This document shows, one piece after another, positions 18,899 through 26,480 of a DNA stretch of 64,000 nt; the first letter of the stretch is position 1; each line of letters opens with the position of its first letter. A program made the translations under genes and the position numbers. The notes under the pieces were generated by a model. It was not told where the DNA came from. It searched no databases and was given only the letters and a program-made list of their open reading frames with translations. This DNA is from an uncultured Leifsonia sp. (GTDB lineage Bacteria > Actinomycetota > Actinomycetes > Actinomycetales > Microbacteriaceae), in assembly GCF_945957465.1 (NCBI RefSeq), contig NZ_CAMFLC010000015.1, positions 1-64,000 on the forward strand. The letters are read 5' to 3'.

Positions 18899-20418
18899 CT
18901 GTCATCCGTCCGCGCACCGTCGCGCGCCCGGTCGGTGGCCGGCGCATCCGGGGCCGGACCGCCGCGCACGAACTCGACGCGCGGCAGCTGACCCCGGCGC
19001 GCCCCTGGGCGCACTCGTACCTGATGCGGTTGCGGATCACGGACACCGCGATCATCCTCGCCGCCATCAGCGCGGCGTTCATCCTCCGCTTCGGACCCCA
19101 TGACGTCGCCGCGAGCGTGTCCGGCTTCCCCGTGCCCTACGTCCTGATCTCGCTGCTGATCGCCATCAGCTGGTCCGTCGCCCTCTCCGCGGGGCACACC
19201 AGAGACGCTCGCGTGTGCGGCACCGGGCTCATCGAGTACCGGCGCGTCGCTTCGGCCAGCGCCCTGACCTTCGGCCTGCTGGCGATCGTGTTCCTGGTCG
19301 GCGACATGCAGGTCGCACGCGGCTATTTCATCCTCGCGCTGCCCGCCGGCGCGCTCGCACTCCTGGGCAGCCGCTGGATGTGGCGGCGGTGGCTCATCGC
19401 CCAGCGCCGCTACGACCACTATCTGTCGCGGGCGCTCGTCGTCGGCGAGCGCGACGACGTGGGCTACGTCGCCGCGCAGATCCGGGCGAAGTCAGGAGCG
19501 GCATACCACATCGTCGGCGTGGCGACCGAAGACGGGGAACGCGACCTGATCGACGTGGGCGCCGAGAGCATCCCGATCGTGGGCGGCCTGACCGACGTCA
19601 CCGACGCCGCGCGCCGACTCGGCGTGGACACGGTGATCGTCGCCGGCCAGCCGCGCGGGGGCAGCCGGTACATCCGCGACCTGGGCTGGGCGCTGGAGGG
19701 CACCGCGACGGACCTCGTGCTCGCATCCCGCCTCACTGATGTCGCGGGGCCGCGCATCCACTTCCGCCCGGTCGAGGGGCTGCCGCTCATCCACGTCGAG
19801 ATCCCGCAGTTCGAAGGCGGCAAGCACGTCCTCAAGCGCATGCTCGACATCGTGCTGTCGGCAGCCGCCCTGATCGTGCTGGCCCTGCCCATGCTCATCG
19901 TCGGCCTGCTGGTGCGCCTCGACAGCCCAGGTCCCGCGCTCTTCCGTCAGGACCGCGTCGGTCGCAACGGCACGACCTTCAAGATGCTGAAATTCCGCTC
20001 CATGGTCGTCGACGCCGAAGCGCGGCTGGCCGCGCTCAACGACAAGAACGAGGGCAACGGCCTGCTGTTCAAGATGAAGGACGACCCGCGCGTCACCCGG
20101 ATCGGCCACATCATCCGCAAGTTCTCGATCGACGAGTTCCCGCAGCTGTGGAACGTGCTCGTCGGCGACATGAGCCTCGTCGGGCCGCGACCCCCGCTTC
20201 AGCGCGAAGTCGAAGGCTACGAGAGCCACGTCCACCGCCGCTTGTACATCAAGCCGGGTCTCACGGGGATGTGGCAGGTCAACGGGCGCTCCGACCTCTC
20301 CTGGGAGGAGAGCGTGCGGCTCGACCTCTATTACGTGGAGAACTGGTCGCTCACCGGCGACCTGGTGATCCTCTGGCGCACGGCTCGCGTGCTGCTGCAT
20401 CCCACGGGCGCCTACTGA
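18895..20418 (+). CDS. Polyprenyl glycosylphosphotransferase (EPS initiation)
   Basis: The initiating enzyme of EPS repeat-unit synthesis. It transfers a sugar-1-phosphate from a nucleotide sugar to undecaprenyl phosphate at the membrane (507 residues). The N-terminal half has four predicted membrane helices (about 45-160) and a Rossmann-like CoA-binding-type region. A fifth hydrophobic helix (about 320-340) follows KRMLDI. The catalytic domain shows SPGPALFRQDRVG, FKMLKFRSM, FSIDEFPQLWNV, MSLVGPRPPL and KPGLTGMWQVNGRS, all hallmarks of the WcaJ/CpsE family. The ATG overlaps the stop of a possible leader frame. A small palindrome (GGCGCC repeated) surrounds the stop codon. Confidence 0.95.
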   Translation: MTVIRPRTVARPVGGRRIRGRTAAHELDARQLTPARPWAHSYLMRLRITDTAIILAAISAAFILRFGPHDVAASVSGFPVPYVLISLLIAISWSVALSAGHTRDARVCGTGLIEYRRVASASALTFGLLAIVFLVGDMQVARGYFILALPAGALALLGSRWMWRRWLIAQRRYDHYLSRALVVGERDDVGYVAAQIRAKSGAAYHIVGVATEDGERDLIDVGAESIPIVGGLTDVTDAARRLGVDTVIVAGQPRGGSRYIRDLGWALEGTATDLVLASRLTDVAGPRIHFRPVEGLPLIHVEIPQFEGGKHVLKRMLDIVLSAAALIVLALPMLIVGLLVRLDSPGPALFRQDRVGRNGTTFKMLKFRSMVVDAEARLAALNDKNEGNGLLFKMKDDPRVTRIGHIIRKFSIDEFPQLWNVLVGDMSLVGPRPPLQREVEGYESHVHRRLYIKPGLTGMWQVNGRSDLSWEESVRLDLYYVENWSLTGDLVILWRTARVLLHPTGAY

Positions 20419-20467
20419 GGGCGCCGACCACCCGACCGACACGAGCGACGACCTGGGGGCGACGCCG

Positions 20468-21118
20468 ATGACCACCATCGCAACGACAAGAACGCCGAGA
20501 CCGGATCCGGCCGCGGCGCCACCGACCATCGCGCCGACGGCGGACGTCGACGCACGAGCGGCGATCGGGAACGGCACGCAGATCTGGCACCTGGCCCAGG
20601 TCCGCGAAGACGCCCTGGTCGGCTCCGGCTGCGTCCTGGGCCGCGGAGCGTACGTCGGACCGGGCGTGCGCATCGGGAACAACTGCAAGCTGCAGAACTA
20701 CGCGCTGGTCTACGAGCCGGCGGTGCTCGGCGACGGGGTCTTCGTCGGTCCGGCGGTCGTGTTCACCAACGACGTGTTCCCCCGGGCGGTGAACCCGGAC
20801 GGCACGCGCAAATCGGCGGACGACTGGGATGCGGTGGGGGTGACCGTGCTCGAGGGCGCGTCGATCGGCGCACGCGCCGTCTGCATCGCACCCGTGCGGA
20901 TCGGGCGCTGGGCATTGGTGGCGGCCGGTTCGGTCGTGCGATCCGACGTCCCGGACTTCGCCCTGGTCGCCGGAGTCCCTGCCCGCCGGATCGGCTGGGT
21001 GGGAGAGGCCGGTCTCCCGCTCGTGGACGAGGGCGGCGGCCGCTGGCGCTGCCCGCGCACGCACGCGCGATATCGCGAGAACGACGGCATCCTGATCCGG
21101 GAGGCCGAGCTCGCATGA
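20468..21118 (+). CDS. WlbB-like hexapeptide N-acetyltransferase
   Basis: A 216-residue left-handed beta-helix acetyltransferase, probably N-acetylating a 3-amino sugar nucleotide. TQIWHLAQVRE, LGRGAYVGP, NNCKLQNYALVYE and FVGPAVVFTNDVFPRAVN match the WlbB/WbpD/FdtC group closely, including the conserved NDVFPRA segment after the helix turns. The partner dehydrogenase and aminotransferases are the 12297-17233 operon. The N-terminal 20 residues are a Thr/Pro/Ala tail. It starts 49 nt after the transferase stop and its TGA overlaps the next ATG, so it is likely in the same transcript. Confidence 0.9.
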   Translation: MTTIATTRTPRPDPAAAPPTIAPTADVDARAAIGNGTQIWHLAQVREDALVGSGCVLGRGAYVGPGVRIGNNCKLQNYALVYEPAVLGDGVFVGPAVVFTNDVFPRAVNPDGTRKSADDWDAVGVTVLEGASIGARAVCIAPVRIGRWALVAAGSVVRSDVPDFALVAGVPARRIGWVGEAGLPLVDEGGGRWRCPRTHARYRENDGILIREAELA

Positions 21119-21777
21119 GAACGCCATCGCACCGCACCTGGATCATCCTGGGGCTGTCCGCGGCCGCGGTCATCGCCGGCGGAGCCTTCGTGCTCTCGCA
21201 GACTCCGGCTCCGGCACCGGTTCCCGCCGCCGCGACCGCTCCCGCCGCGACGTCGTCGCCCGGCCAAGCAGCGAAGCAATCGGGCTCCGCCGGTGCGACG
21301 ACGGGACCCGCCGCGCCTACCACCCCGCCCGCCGCCAGCAAGCGGTTCACCACCGAGGTGCTGCCCGCCTCGCCGGCGACGAAGCCCGCGCTCCCGCCCA
21401 CCACCGCGCTCCCGTACCCGGTGAAGGCGCCGCTGCCGGCGTCGGCGTCCGCGGTCGGCAAGCTGGCCGCCGGCTACCCGGCGTCCGTGCTCCCGCAGGC
21501 GCCGGGGTCGACCATCTCGACCAGCTCGGTGGCCGTGCAGAGCGGTCACCTGCAGGTGACGCTGACGGCGGGATCGACCCAGCAGGTCACGGACATCGTC
21601 GCGTTCTATCGCGCCGCGCTGGCGAAGTACGGCATGTACGACAGTGCTGCGCCCGCGTTGTCCGGCGGCACGTCGACGCGTTTCGTGCGCGACGGCAACT
21701 CGGTGACCCTCACCGTGACGCCCGCCAAGGGCGGCACCACCTATGTTCTCTACGGTGCGTTCACGGCTGCGGACTGA
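21115..21777 (+). CDS. Exported protein with Ala/Pro/Thr-rich stalk
   Basis: A 220-residue protein of unknown function. One N-terminal hydrophobic segment (about 10-28) acts as signal or anchor. A long Ala/Pro/Thr/Ser stalk (about 30-110) and a compact C-terminal region (about 130-218) follow. The latter has beta-strand-like text (HLQVTLTAG, SVTLTVTP) and a QQVTDIVAFYRAALAKYGM helix. The pattern resembles small secreted domains that act on peptidoglycan or polysaccharide surfaces, but no family is recognised. The start overlaps the upstream stop. Confidence 0.7.
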   Translation: MRTPSHRTWIILGLSAAAVIAGGAFVLSQTPAPAPVPAAATAPAATSSPGQAAKQSGSAGATTGPAAPTTPPAASKRFTTEVLPASPATKPALPPTTALPYPVKAPLPASASAVGKLAAGYPASVLPQAPGSTISTSSVAVQSGHLQVTLTAGSTQQVTDIVAFYRAALAKYGMYDSAAPALSGGTSTRFVRDGNSVTLTVTPAKGGTTYVLYGAFTAAD

Positions 21778-21801
21778 CCGAGCATCGTGCAAGATGAACG
21801 C

Positions 21802-22812
21802 ATGAAGCCGGGACGACTCCGATGGCTGCTCGCGGCGCTCACGGTCGTGCTCCTGGCCGGTGCAGTCGTCTACGCCGGAATCGCCATCGCGGGGTACCAA
21901 TCGCGCGCGACCGCGACCGGCGAGTCCACTCCGAGGCCCACGCTTCCGGCCGGGCAGCTGCTGGTCTTCCGCGACACATCGCCCGGAGCCCACTACGGCG
22001 AGGTGGCGTCCGTGCCGCTGGCCGACCCGTCGGCGAAGCGGACCGACACCGGGCTGCTCTGCGACCGCGTGTACGCGACACACGAGAACCTGATGTGCCT
22101 GCACACGGACACGGGGACGCACACGAGCTTCCAAGCGACGCTCTACGACGCCGGAGGAGACCGGCTCCGGAGCTGGCCGCTACCCGGCTTCCCCAGCCGC
22201 ACGCGCATCTCGTCCGACTCGTCGCTCGTGGCCCAGACGTCCTTCGTCACCGGGTCGTCGTACGGCACGGCGGGTTTCTCGACACAGACGACGATCTCGG
22301 CCGTGAACGGGATCGACTACGGGAACCTGGAGGCTTTCCAGCTGCTGGTGGACGGGCGGAAGATCACCGGCGACCGCGAGATCTGGGGGGTGACGTTCGC
22401 CTCCGACGACAACACGTTCTTCGCGACGGCGATGTCGGGCGGCCGGATCTGGCTCGTGCGGGGCAACCTGCGCGCGCGTGCCCTGGTGGCCGTCAAGGAC
22501 GGCGCCGAGTGCCCGTCGCTGTCGCCCGACGGCACCCGGGTCGCGTACAAGAAGAACATCTCCACCACCGCCGTCAAGCACTGGACGCTCGCCGTCCTGG
22601 ACTTCGCCACCGGGGTCGAGAAGGAGCTGCCCATCCCGTCGTCGGTCAGCGTCGACGATCAGGCGGAGTGGCTCGACGACGGGACGCTGCTGTACGGCCT
22701 GGCCGACCCGAAGGCCCCGGGCAACAGCACCGTCTACGCGGTCAAAGCCGACGGCTCGGCGCCACCCAGGGTGTTCCTGGAGCATGCCTGGTCACCGTCG
22801 GTCGTGCGCTGA
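21802..22812 (+). CDS. Membrane-anchored TolB-like beta-propeller protein
   Basis: A 336-residue protein with an N-terminal membrane anchor (about 8-30) and an extracytoplasmic domain with WD40/PD40-type repeats, such as LSPDGTRVAYKKN and WLDDGTLLYGLADP. These resemble TolB-type propellers, which usually bind other proteins or peptidoglycan. Its function in EPS export is unknown. ATG 21802 is chosen over GTG 21787 because the anchor begins soon after it; neither has a strong ribosome-binding site. It is probably cotranscribed with the preceding gene (24-nt gap). It converges on the SRAP gene through a palindrome. Confidence 0.7.
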   Translation: MKPGRLRWLLAALTVVLLAGAVVYAGIAIAGYQSRATATGESTPRPTLPAGQLLVFRDTSPGAHYGEVASVPLADPSAKRTDTGLLCDRVYATHENLMCLHTDTGTHTSFQATLYDAGGDRLRSWPLPGFPSRTRISSDSSLVAQTSFVTGSSYGTAGFSTQTTISAVNGIDYGNLEAFQLLVDGRKITGDREIWGVTFASDDNTFFATAMSGGRIWLVRGNLRARALVAVKDGAECPSLSPDGTRVAYKKNISTTAVKHWTLAVLDFATGVEKELPIPSSVSVDDQAEWLDDGTLLYGLADPKAPGNSTVYAVKADGSAPPRVFLEHAWSPSVVR

Positions 22813-22822
22813 GCCGGCTCAG
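22809..22822. terminator. Palindrome spanning both convergent stop codons
   Basis: CTGAGCCGGCTCAG is a perfect 14-bp palindrome. The plus-strand TGA (22810-22812) and the minus-strand TGA (complement of 22819-22821) occupy symmetrical positions in it. It may serve as a compact bidirectional end signal, although it is short and has no T-run. Confidence 0.5.
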
Positions 22823-23532
22823 GCGGCGTCGAGGGGCTGGACGAGCGTCGGGTCGGAGGGGTCGACCGTGCGGGAGTTGTTCACCCGTCGATCGACCTCG
22901 TAGGCGGCGATGGTCGACGCGACCCGTTCGGACTCCGTGTTCAAGAGGTCGATCATGCGGTGCTTGCCGGCCTCGTCGAGCTTGGCGGGGTCGAGGTAGT
23001 CGTCCCAGGCGGAGGGTTCGAGGAAGACCGGCATCCGGTCGTGGATCTCACCCGACGCATCGCGCGCGGGCCGGGTGATGATCGCGACGGAGACCTGCCA
23101 GTCGTCGCCGATCTTGCGGGCCGTGTACAGGCCGGCGGCGGCGAGCAGGCCGCCGTCGGCCGCGTGCAGGAAGTGCGCATCCTTCTTGCCGGCCTCGCCC
23201 GTCCACTCGTAGTAGCCCCGCATGGGCACCAGTGCGCGCGTCGCGGCGAAGGCGCCCTTCCAGAGGCCGTTGCTCGCGACCGTCTCGAGGCGGGCGTTGA
23301 AGTTCGGCCGCTTGGACTCGCGGATGAAGGCCGGGTGGAAGTCCCAGACGGCTGCGTCGACCGTCCGCTCGAGCTCGCCCGTCGCGCTCCGCACCCGCTC
23401 GCGCACGATCGGGATCGGATCGGTGGGAGCCAGGGAGTAGCTTGGCCGCCAGTCGCGGAAGTCGCCGCCCGAGGCGACGAACTCCTGGATCAGCTCGTCG
23501 GTCTCGGAATCGAGGGCGAAGCGTCCGCACAT
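22819..23532 (-). CDS. SRAP (HMCES/YedK) abasic-site processing protein
   Basis: A 237-residue SOS-response-associated peptidase family protein that forms a DNA-protein crosslink with abasic sites in single-stranded DNA. The catalytic Cys2 is present directly after the initiator Met (MCGRFAL). The conserved Asn79 (FNARLET), Glu109 (GYYEWT) and His164 (IHDRMPV) are also present, so the active site is complete. It is unrelated in function to the EPS genes around it and lies on the opposite strand. No LexA box can be identified with confidence upstream. Confidence 0.95.
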   Translation of the reverse strand: MCGRFALDSETDELIQEFVASGGDFRDWRPSYSLAPTDPIPIVRERVRSATGELERTVDAAVWDFHPAFIRESKRPNFNARLETVASNGLWKGAFAATRALVPMRGYYEWTGEAGKKDAHFLHAADGGLLAAAGLYTARKIGDDWQVSVAIITRPARDASGEIHDRMPVFLEPSAWDDYLDPAKLDEAGKHRMIDLLNTESERVASTIAAYEVDRRVNNSRTVDPSDPTLVQPLDAA

Positions 23533-23581
23533 GCTGGCAGCGTACCCGCTGCCTCCGACGTCGGTCTCACCTTCGACTTCA

Positions 23582-23597
23582 CCCCTCCAATGAGGGG
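23582..23597 (+). promoter_or_regulatory. CCCCTC/GAGGGG hairpin before the GT/flippase operon
   Basis: CCCCTC (23582-23587) pairs with GAGGGG (23592-23597) around a CAAT loop, in the divergent gap between the SRAP gene and the EPS glycosyltransferase operon. It resembles the C-run/G-run elements near other EPS units. Confidence 0.4.
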
Positions 23598-23631
23598 CTT
23601 ACGAACGGCACGGGCCTATGGCACTGTTCAA

Positions 23632-23649
23632 AGGTGAGAATGACTCAGT
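23632..23649 (+). promoter_or_regulatory. 18-bp box shared with the 18626 copy
   Basis: AGGTGAGAATGACTCAGT, 35 nt downstream of the GAGGGG hairpin arm and 94 nt before the ATG at 23744. It matches the box at 18626-18643 in 16 of 18 positions. The spacing from the hairpin is similar in both places (about 34 and 42 nt). Confidence 0.5.
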
Positions 23650-23743
23650 CGAAGGTTGGGGCCTTCCGGCGGTCCACGGACAGTCCGTGGCCTCCCGGGT
23701 CTGCCCCGAGGACGCGATCCTCGCGGGGAAGCGCGCAGCCGCG

Positions 23744-24979
23744 ATGAGTCGACGTGCAACAGACGACATCGAGCGCGTTCTCGTCCATCTGAACAGCCTC
23801 GAACTCGGGGGTACCCAGATCAACGCGCTCGACCTGGCGGTCGAGGTCCGCCGGCACGGCATCGAATCGATCCTCGTCGGCGCCAGGGAGACGCTTCCCG
23901 CCGGCCCGTCGCTGCTCGACATCGCCGCCCGGCGCGGCATCACCGTCGAGGTCTACGACCCGGAGGCGTCGATCCTCGCCCGCGGCCGGCAGCTCACGAC
24001 GCTCGCCGAACAGCACGGCGCCGAGCTCCTGCACGTGTACGGCTCCTGGGGCGGCGGCGCGCGCCCGACCTACTGGGGCTTCGCGCGCTTCGGTCGCCGG
24101 CCCTGGATCCAGACCGTCTACGAGATGGAGGTCTCGCCCAAGATCAAGCGCCACATGCCGCTGATCGTGGGCACCGGCTACCTGGTCGACGAGCTGGAGC
24201 GCCGGCCGGGCCGCACGATCCTGATCAGCCCGCCGGTGGACACCGACGCCGACCGGCCCGACCCCGCGGCGGGCGCCGCCTTCCGGGCCGCGCACGGCCT
24301 CCACGGCGACCTCCTGATGATCGTCAGCCGACTGGACGCCGACATGAAGTCTCTCCCCATCGGTCTCGCGATCGAAGCGATGGGGACGCTGACGGCCGAC
24401 GCGACCCTCGCGATCGTGGGCACGGGCGACGATGCCGCGCGGCTGAAGGACGCCGCGGCGCTCGTCAACGCGCGGCTCGGCCGCGAAGCCGTCCGGTTCC
24501 TCGGCCCGCTGGCCGATCCCCGTCCCGCCTACGCGGCCGCCGACATCGTGCTCGGCATGGGCAGCTCCGCCGCACGCGGACTCGCGTTCGGCAAGCCGCT
24601 GGTGGTGCAGGGTCAAGCGGGCTGGTCCGCGCTCTTCGACGAGGACAGCGCGGCTGAACTCGCGCGCTCCAGCTACTGGAGCCCGCTGTCGGTGGCGAAC
24701 CCGGTCGAGCGGCTCCGCGCCATCATCGACCCGGTGCTGGCCGACACGGAGGGGCGCGCCAGGCTCGGCGCGTTCGGGCGCGGATTCGCCCTCGAACGCT
24801 TCGGTCTGACCCTGATGGCGGCGAAGCTGGCCGGCTTCTACCGGGAGGTCGCTGGAACGTACGGTCTGCGGCAGTGGGCTGCGGATCTCCCGCCGGAGCT
24901 CGCGATCCTGGCCCGCAAGGGCGTGAACAGCATCCCGCGGCACTCGCGCTCGCACTCGCGGAGCGGGGTGACCGCGTGA
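23744..24979 (+). CDS. GT4-type glycosyltransferase
   Basis: A retaining GT-B glycosyltransferase for repeat-unit assembly (411 residues). The N-terminal domain has VLVHLNSLELGGTQINALDLA, the usual glycine-rich acceptor loop. The C-terminal domain has MIVSRLDADMKSLPIGLAIEAM, AIVGTGDDA and FLGPLADPRPAYAAADIVLGMGSSAARGLAFGKP. The family Glu-x7-Glu site is replaced by this Ser/Ala-rich segment, so the acceptor site is atypical. ATG 23744 is preferred; an in-frame ATG at 23618 would place translation across the shared 18-bp box. The stop overlaps the flippase start. Confidence 0.8.
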   Translation: MSRRATDDIERVLVHLNSLELGGTQINALDLAVEVRRHGIESILVGARETLPAGPSLLDIAARRGITVEVYDPEASILARGRQLTTLAEQHGAELLHVYGSWGGGARPTYWGFARFGRRPWIQTVYEMEVSPKIKRHMPLIVGTGYLVDELERRPGRTILISPPVDTDADRPDPAAGAAFRAAHGLHGDLLMIVSRLDADMKSLPIGLAIEAMGTLTADATLAIVGTGDDAARLKDAAALVNARLGREAVRFLGPLADPRPAYAAADIVLGMGSSAARGLAFGKPLVVQGQAGWSALFDEDSAAELARSSYWSPLSVANPVERLRAIIDPVLADTEGRARLGAFGRGFALERFGLTLMAAKLAGFYREVAGTYGLRQWAADLPPELAILARKGVNSIPRHSRSHSRSGVTA

Positions 24980-26478
24980 GCGACGAGCGCGGGGGGCGCG
25001 ACACGGCGCTGTCGGGACCGGGCGCCGCGGCTGCGGACGGCATCGGCGGACGCTCCCTCGTCGGGCGGGCCGCCCGCGGAGCGGCCTGGAGCGGTGTCAG
25101 CACGATCGTCCTGCGGCTCGGCGGGCTCGTGGTCGGGATCGTGCTCGCCCGTCTGCTCGCACCCGAGCAGTTCGGCGTCTACGCTGTCGCGCTGACCGTC
25201 CAGGGCATCCTGATCACGGTGGCCGACCTGGGGCTGTCCGCCGACCTCATCCGGTCGGACGAGCCGGAGCGGATCGCGCCCACCGTCGCGACGCTCGGCC
25301 TCACCGCCGGAACCCTGACAGCCGCGGCGACCGCGGCGTCCAGCATGGGACTCGCGTCGTTGCTCGACAGCCCGCAGGCGGGTCCCGCGATCGCCGTCCT
25401 CTCCCTCACGCTGCTGCTCGCCGGAGGGACGGTGGTGCCGTTCGCGATGCTCCAGCGCCGGTTCCAGCAGCGCGAGCTGTTCTTCGTCGGTGTGGCCGAC
25501 TTCGTCGTCTCCACCACCGTCACCCTGCTGCTCGTGGCGCTCGGGTTCGGCGTGATGGGCTTGGCCATCGGGCGGGTCGCCGCGCAGGTCGTGTCCTCGG
25601 CGCTGCAGTTCCTCCTCGCACGCGTGGTGCCCCGGTTCTCGATCGACCGGACCGTCGTCAAGGGAGTGCTCGCCTTCGGGCTCCCGATCGCGGCGGCCAA
25701 CCTGCTGTCGTGGGCGCTGCTCAACGTCGACAACATCGTGCTCGCGCGTGTCGCCGGCGCGACCGCGCTCGGCTACTACGTGCTCGCCTTCAACATCTCG
25801 AGCTGGCCGATGAGCGCGCTGTCGCAGGTCGTGCGCTCGATCGCCCTCCCGTTCTTCTCGCGCTCGCAGGGCGGCACGCACGCTTTCGCAGTCGTCGCCG
25901 CCGTCGCCTGGGCGGGCGCCCTCCCGGCCGGTACCGTCCTCGCCGCGCTGAGCTTCCCGCTGATCGACGTGCTCTACGGCGAACGGTGGCTCCCGGGCGC
26001 GCCCGTGCTCGCCGCCCTCGGCCTGTACGGGAGTCTTCGCGTGGCGTTCGACATCTCCGCCGGCTACCTGTATTCGCAGGGGCGATCACGCCCGGTCCTC
26101 TGGATCCAGATCGTCTGGCTGGTCGCCCTGGTCGCCGCGATGGTGGCGGCGACCCAGGCCTACGGCATCCAGGGAGCCGGCTGGGCGCACGTGGTCGTCG
26201 CGGTCGTGGTGATCCTGCCCGCGTATCTGATCGCGTTGAAGCTCACCGGGGTGAAGCTCGGCGACCTGGCCAGGATGGCGTGGCTGCCGACAGCAGCGAC
26301 GATTCCGGCCGTGGCGGCCGCTGTCGTGGCCACCCTGTTCATCAGCGCTCCCGTCGGTGCGCTCCTGGTCGGAGGCTCGGCGGCCCTCGTTGTCTACGCG
26401 GCGCTCATCTGGCCGTGGCTCCGCAAGCAGCTCCGGCTGCTCCGGTCCGGCGGAGCCCGGGAACGGGCGGAGGTGTGA
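24976..26478 (+). CDS. Wzx-type polysaccharide flippase
   Basis: A 500-residue integral membrane protein of the MOP/oligosaccharide flippase family that moves lipid-linked repeat units across the membrane. The start is RAARGAAWSGVSTIVLRLGG, followed by RLLAPEQFGVYAVALTV and DLGLSADLIR, all typical of the PST/RfbX group. About 12 to 14 hydrophobic segments can be counted. FNISSWPMSALSQVVRSIALPFFSR is another family hallmark. GTG 24976 overlaps the upstream stop. It pairs functionally with the Wzy-like polymerase at 37505-38827. Confidence 0.92.
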   Translation: MSDERGGRDTALSGPGAAAADGIGGRSLVGRAARGAAWSGVSTIVLRLGGLVVGIVLARLLAPEQFGVYAVALTVQGILITVADLGLSADLIRSDEPERIAPTVATLGLTAGTLTAAATAASSMGLASLLDSPQAGPAIAVLSLTLLLAGGTVVPFAMLQRRFQQRELFFVGVADFVVSTTVTLLLVALGFGVMGLAIGRVAAQVVSSALQFLLARVVPRFSIDRTVVKGVLAFGLPIAAANLLSWALLNVDNIVLARVAGATALGYYVLAFNISSWPMSALSQVVRSIALPFFSRSQGGTHAFAVVAAVAWAGALPAGTVLAALSFPLIDVLYGERWLPGAPVLAALGLYGSLRVAFDISAGYLYSQGRSRPVLWIQIVWLVALVAAMVAATQAYGIQGAGWAHVVVAVVVILPAYLIALKLTGVKLGDLARMAWLPTAATIPAVAAAVVATLFISAPVGALLVGGSAALVVYAALIWPWLRKQLRLLRSGGARERAEV

Positions 26479-26480
26479 GC

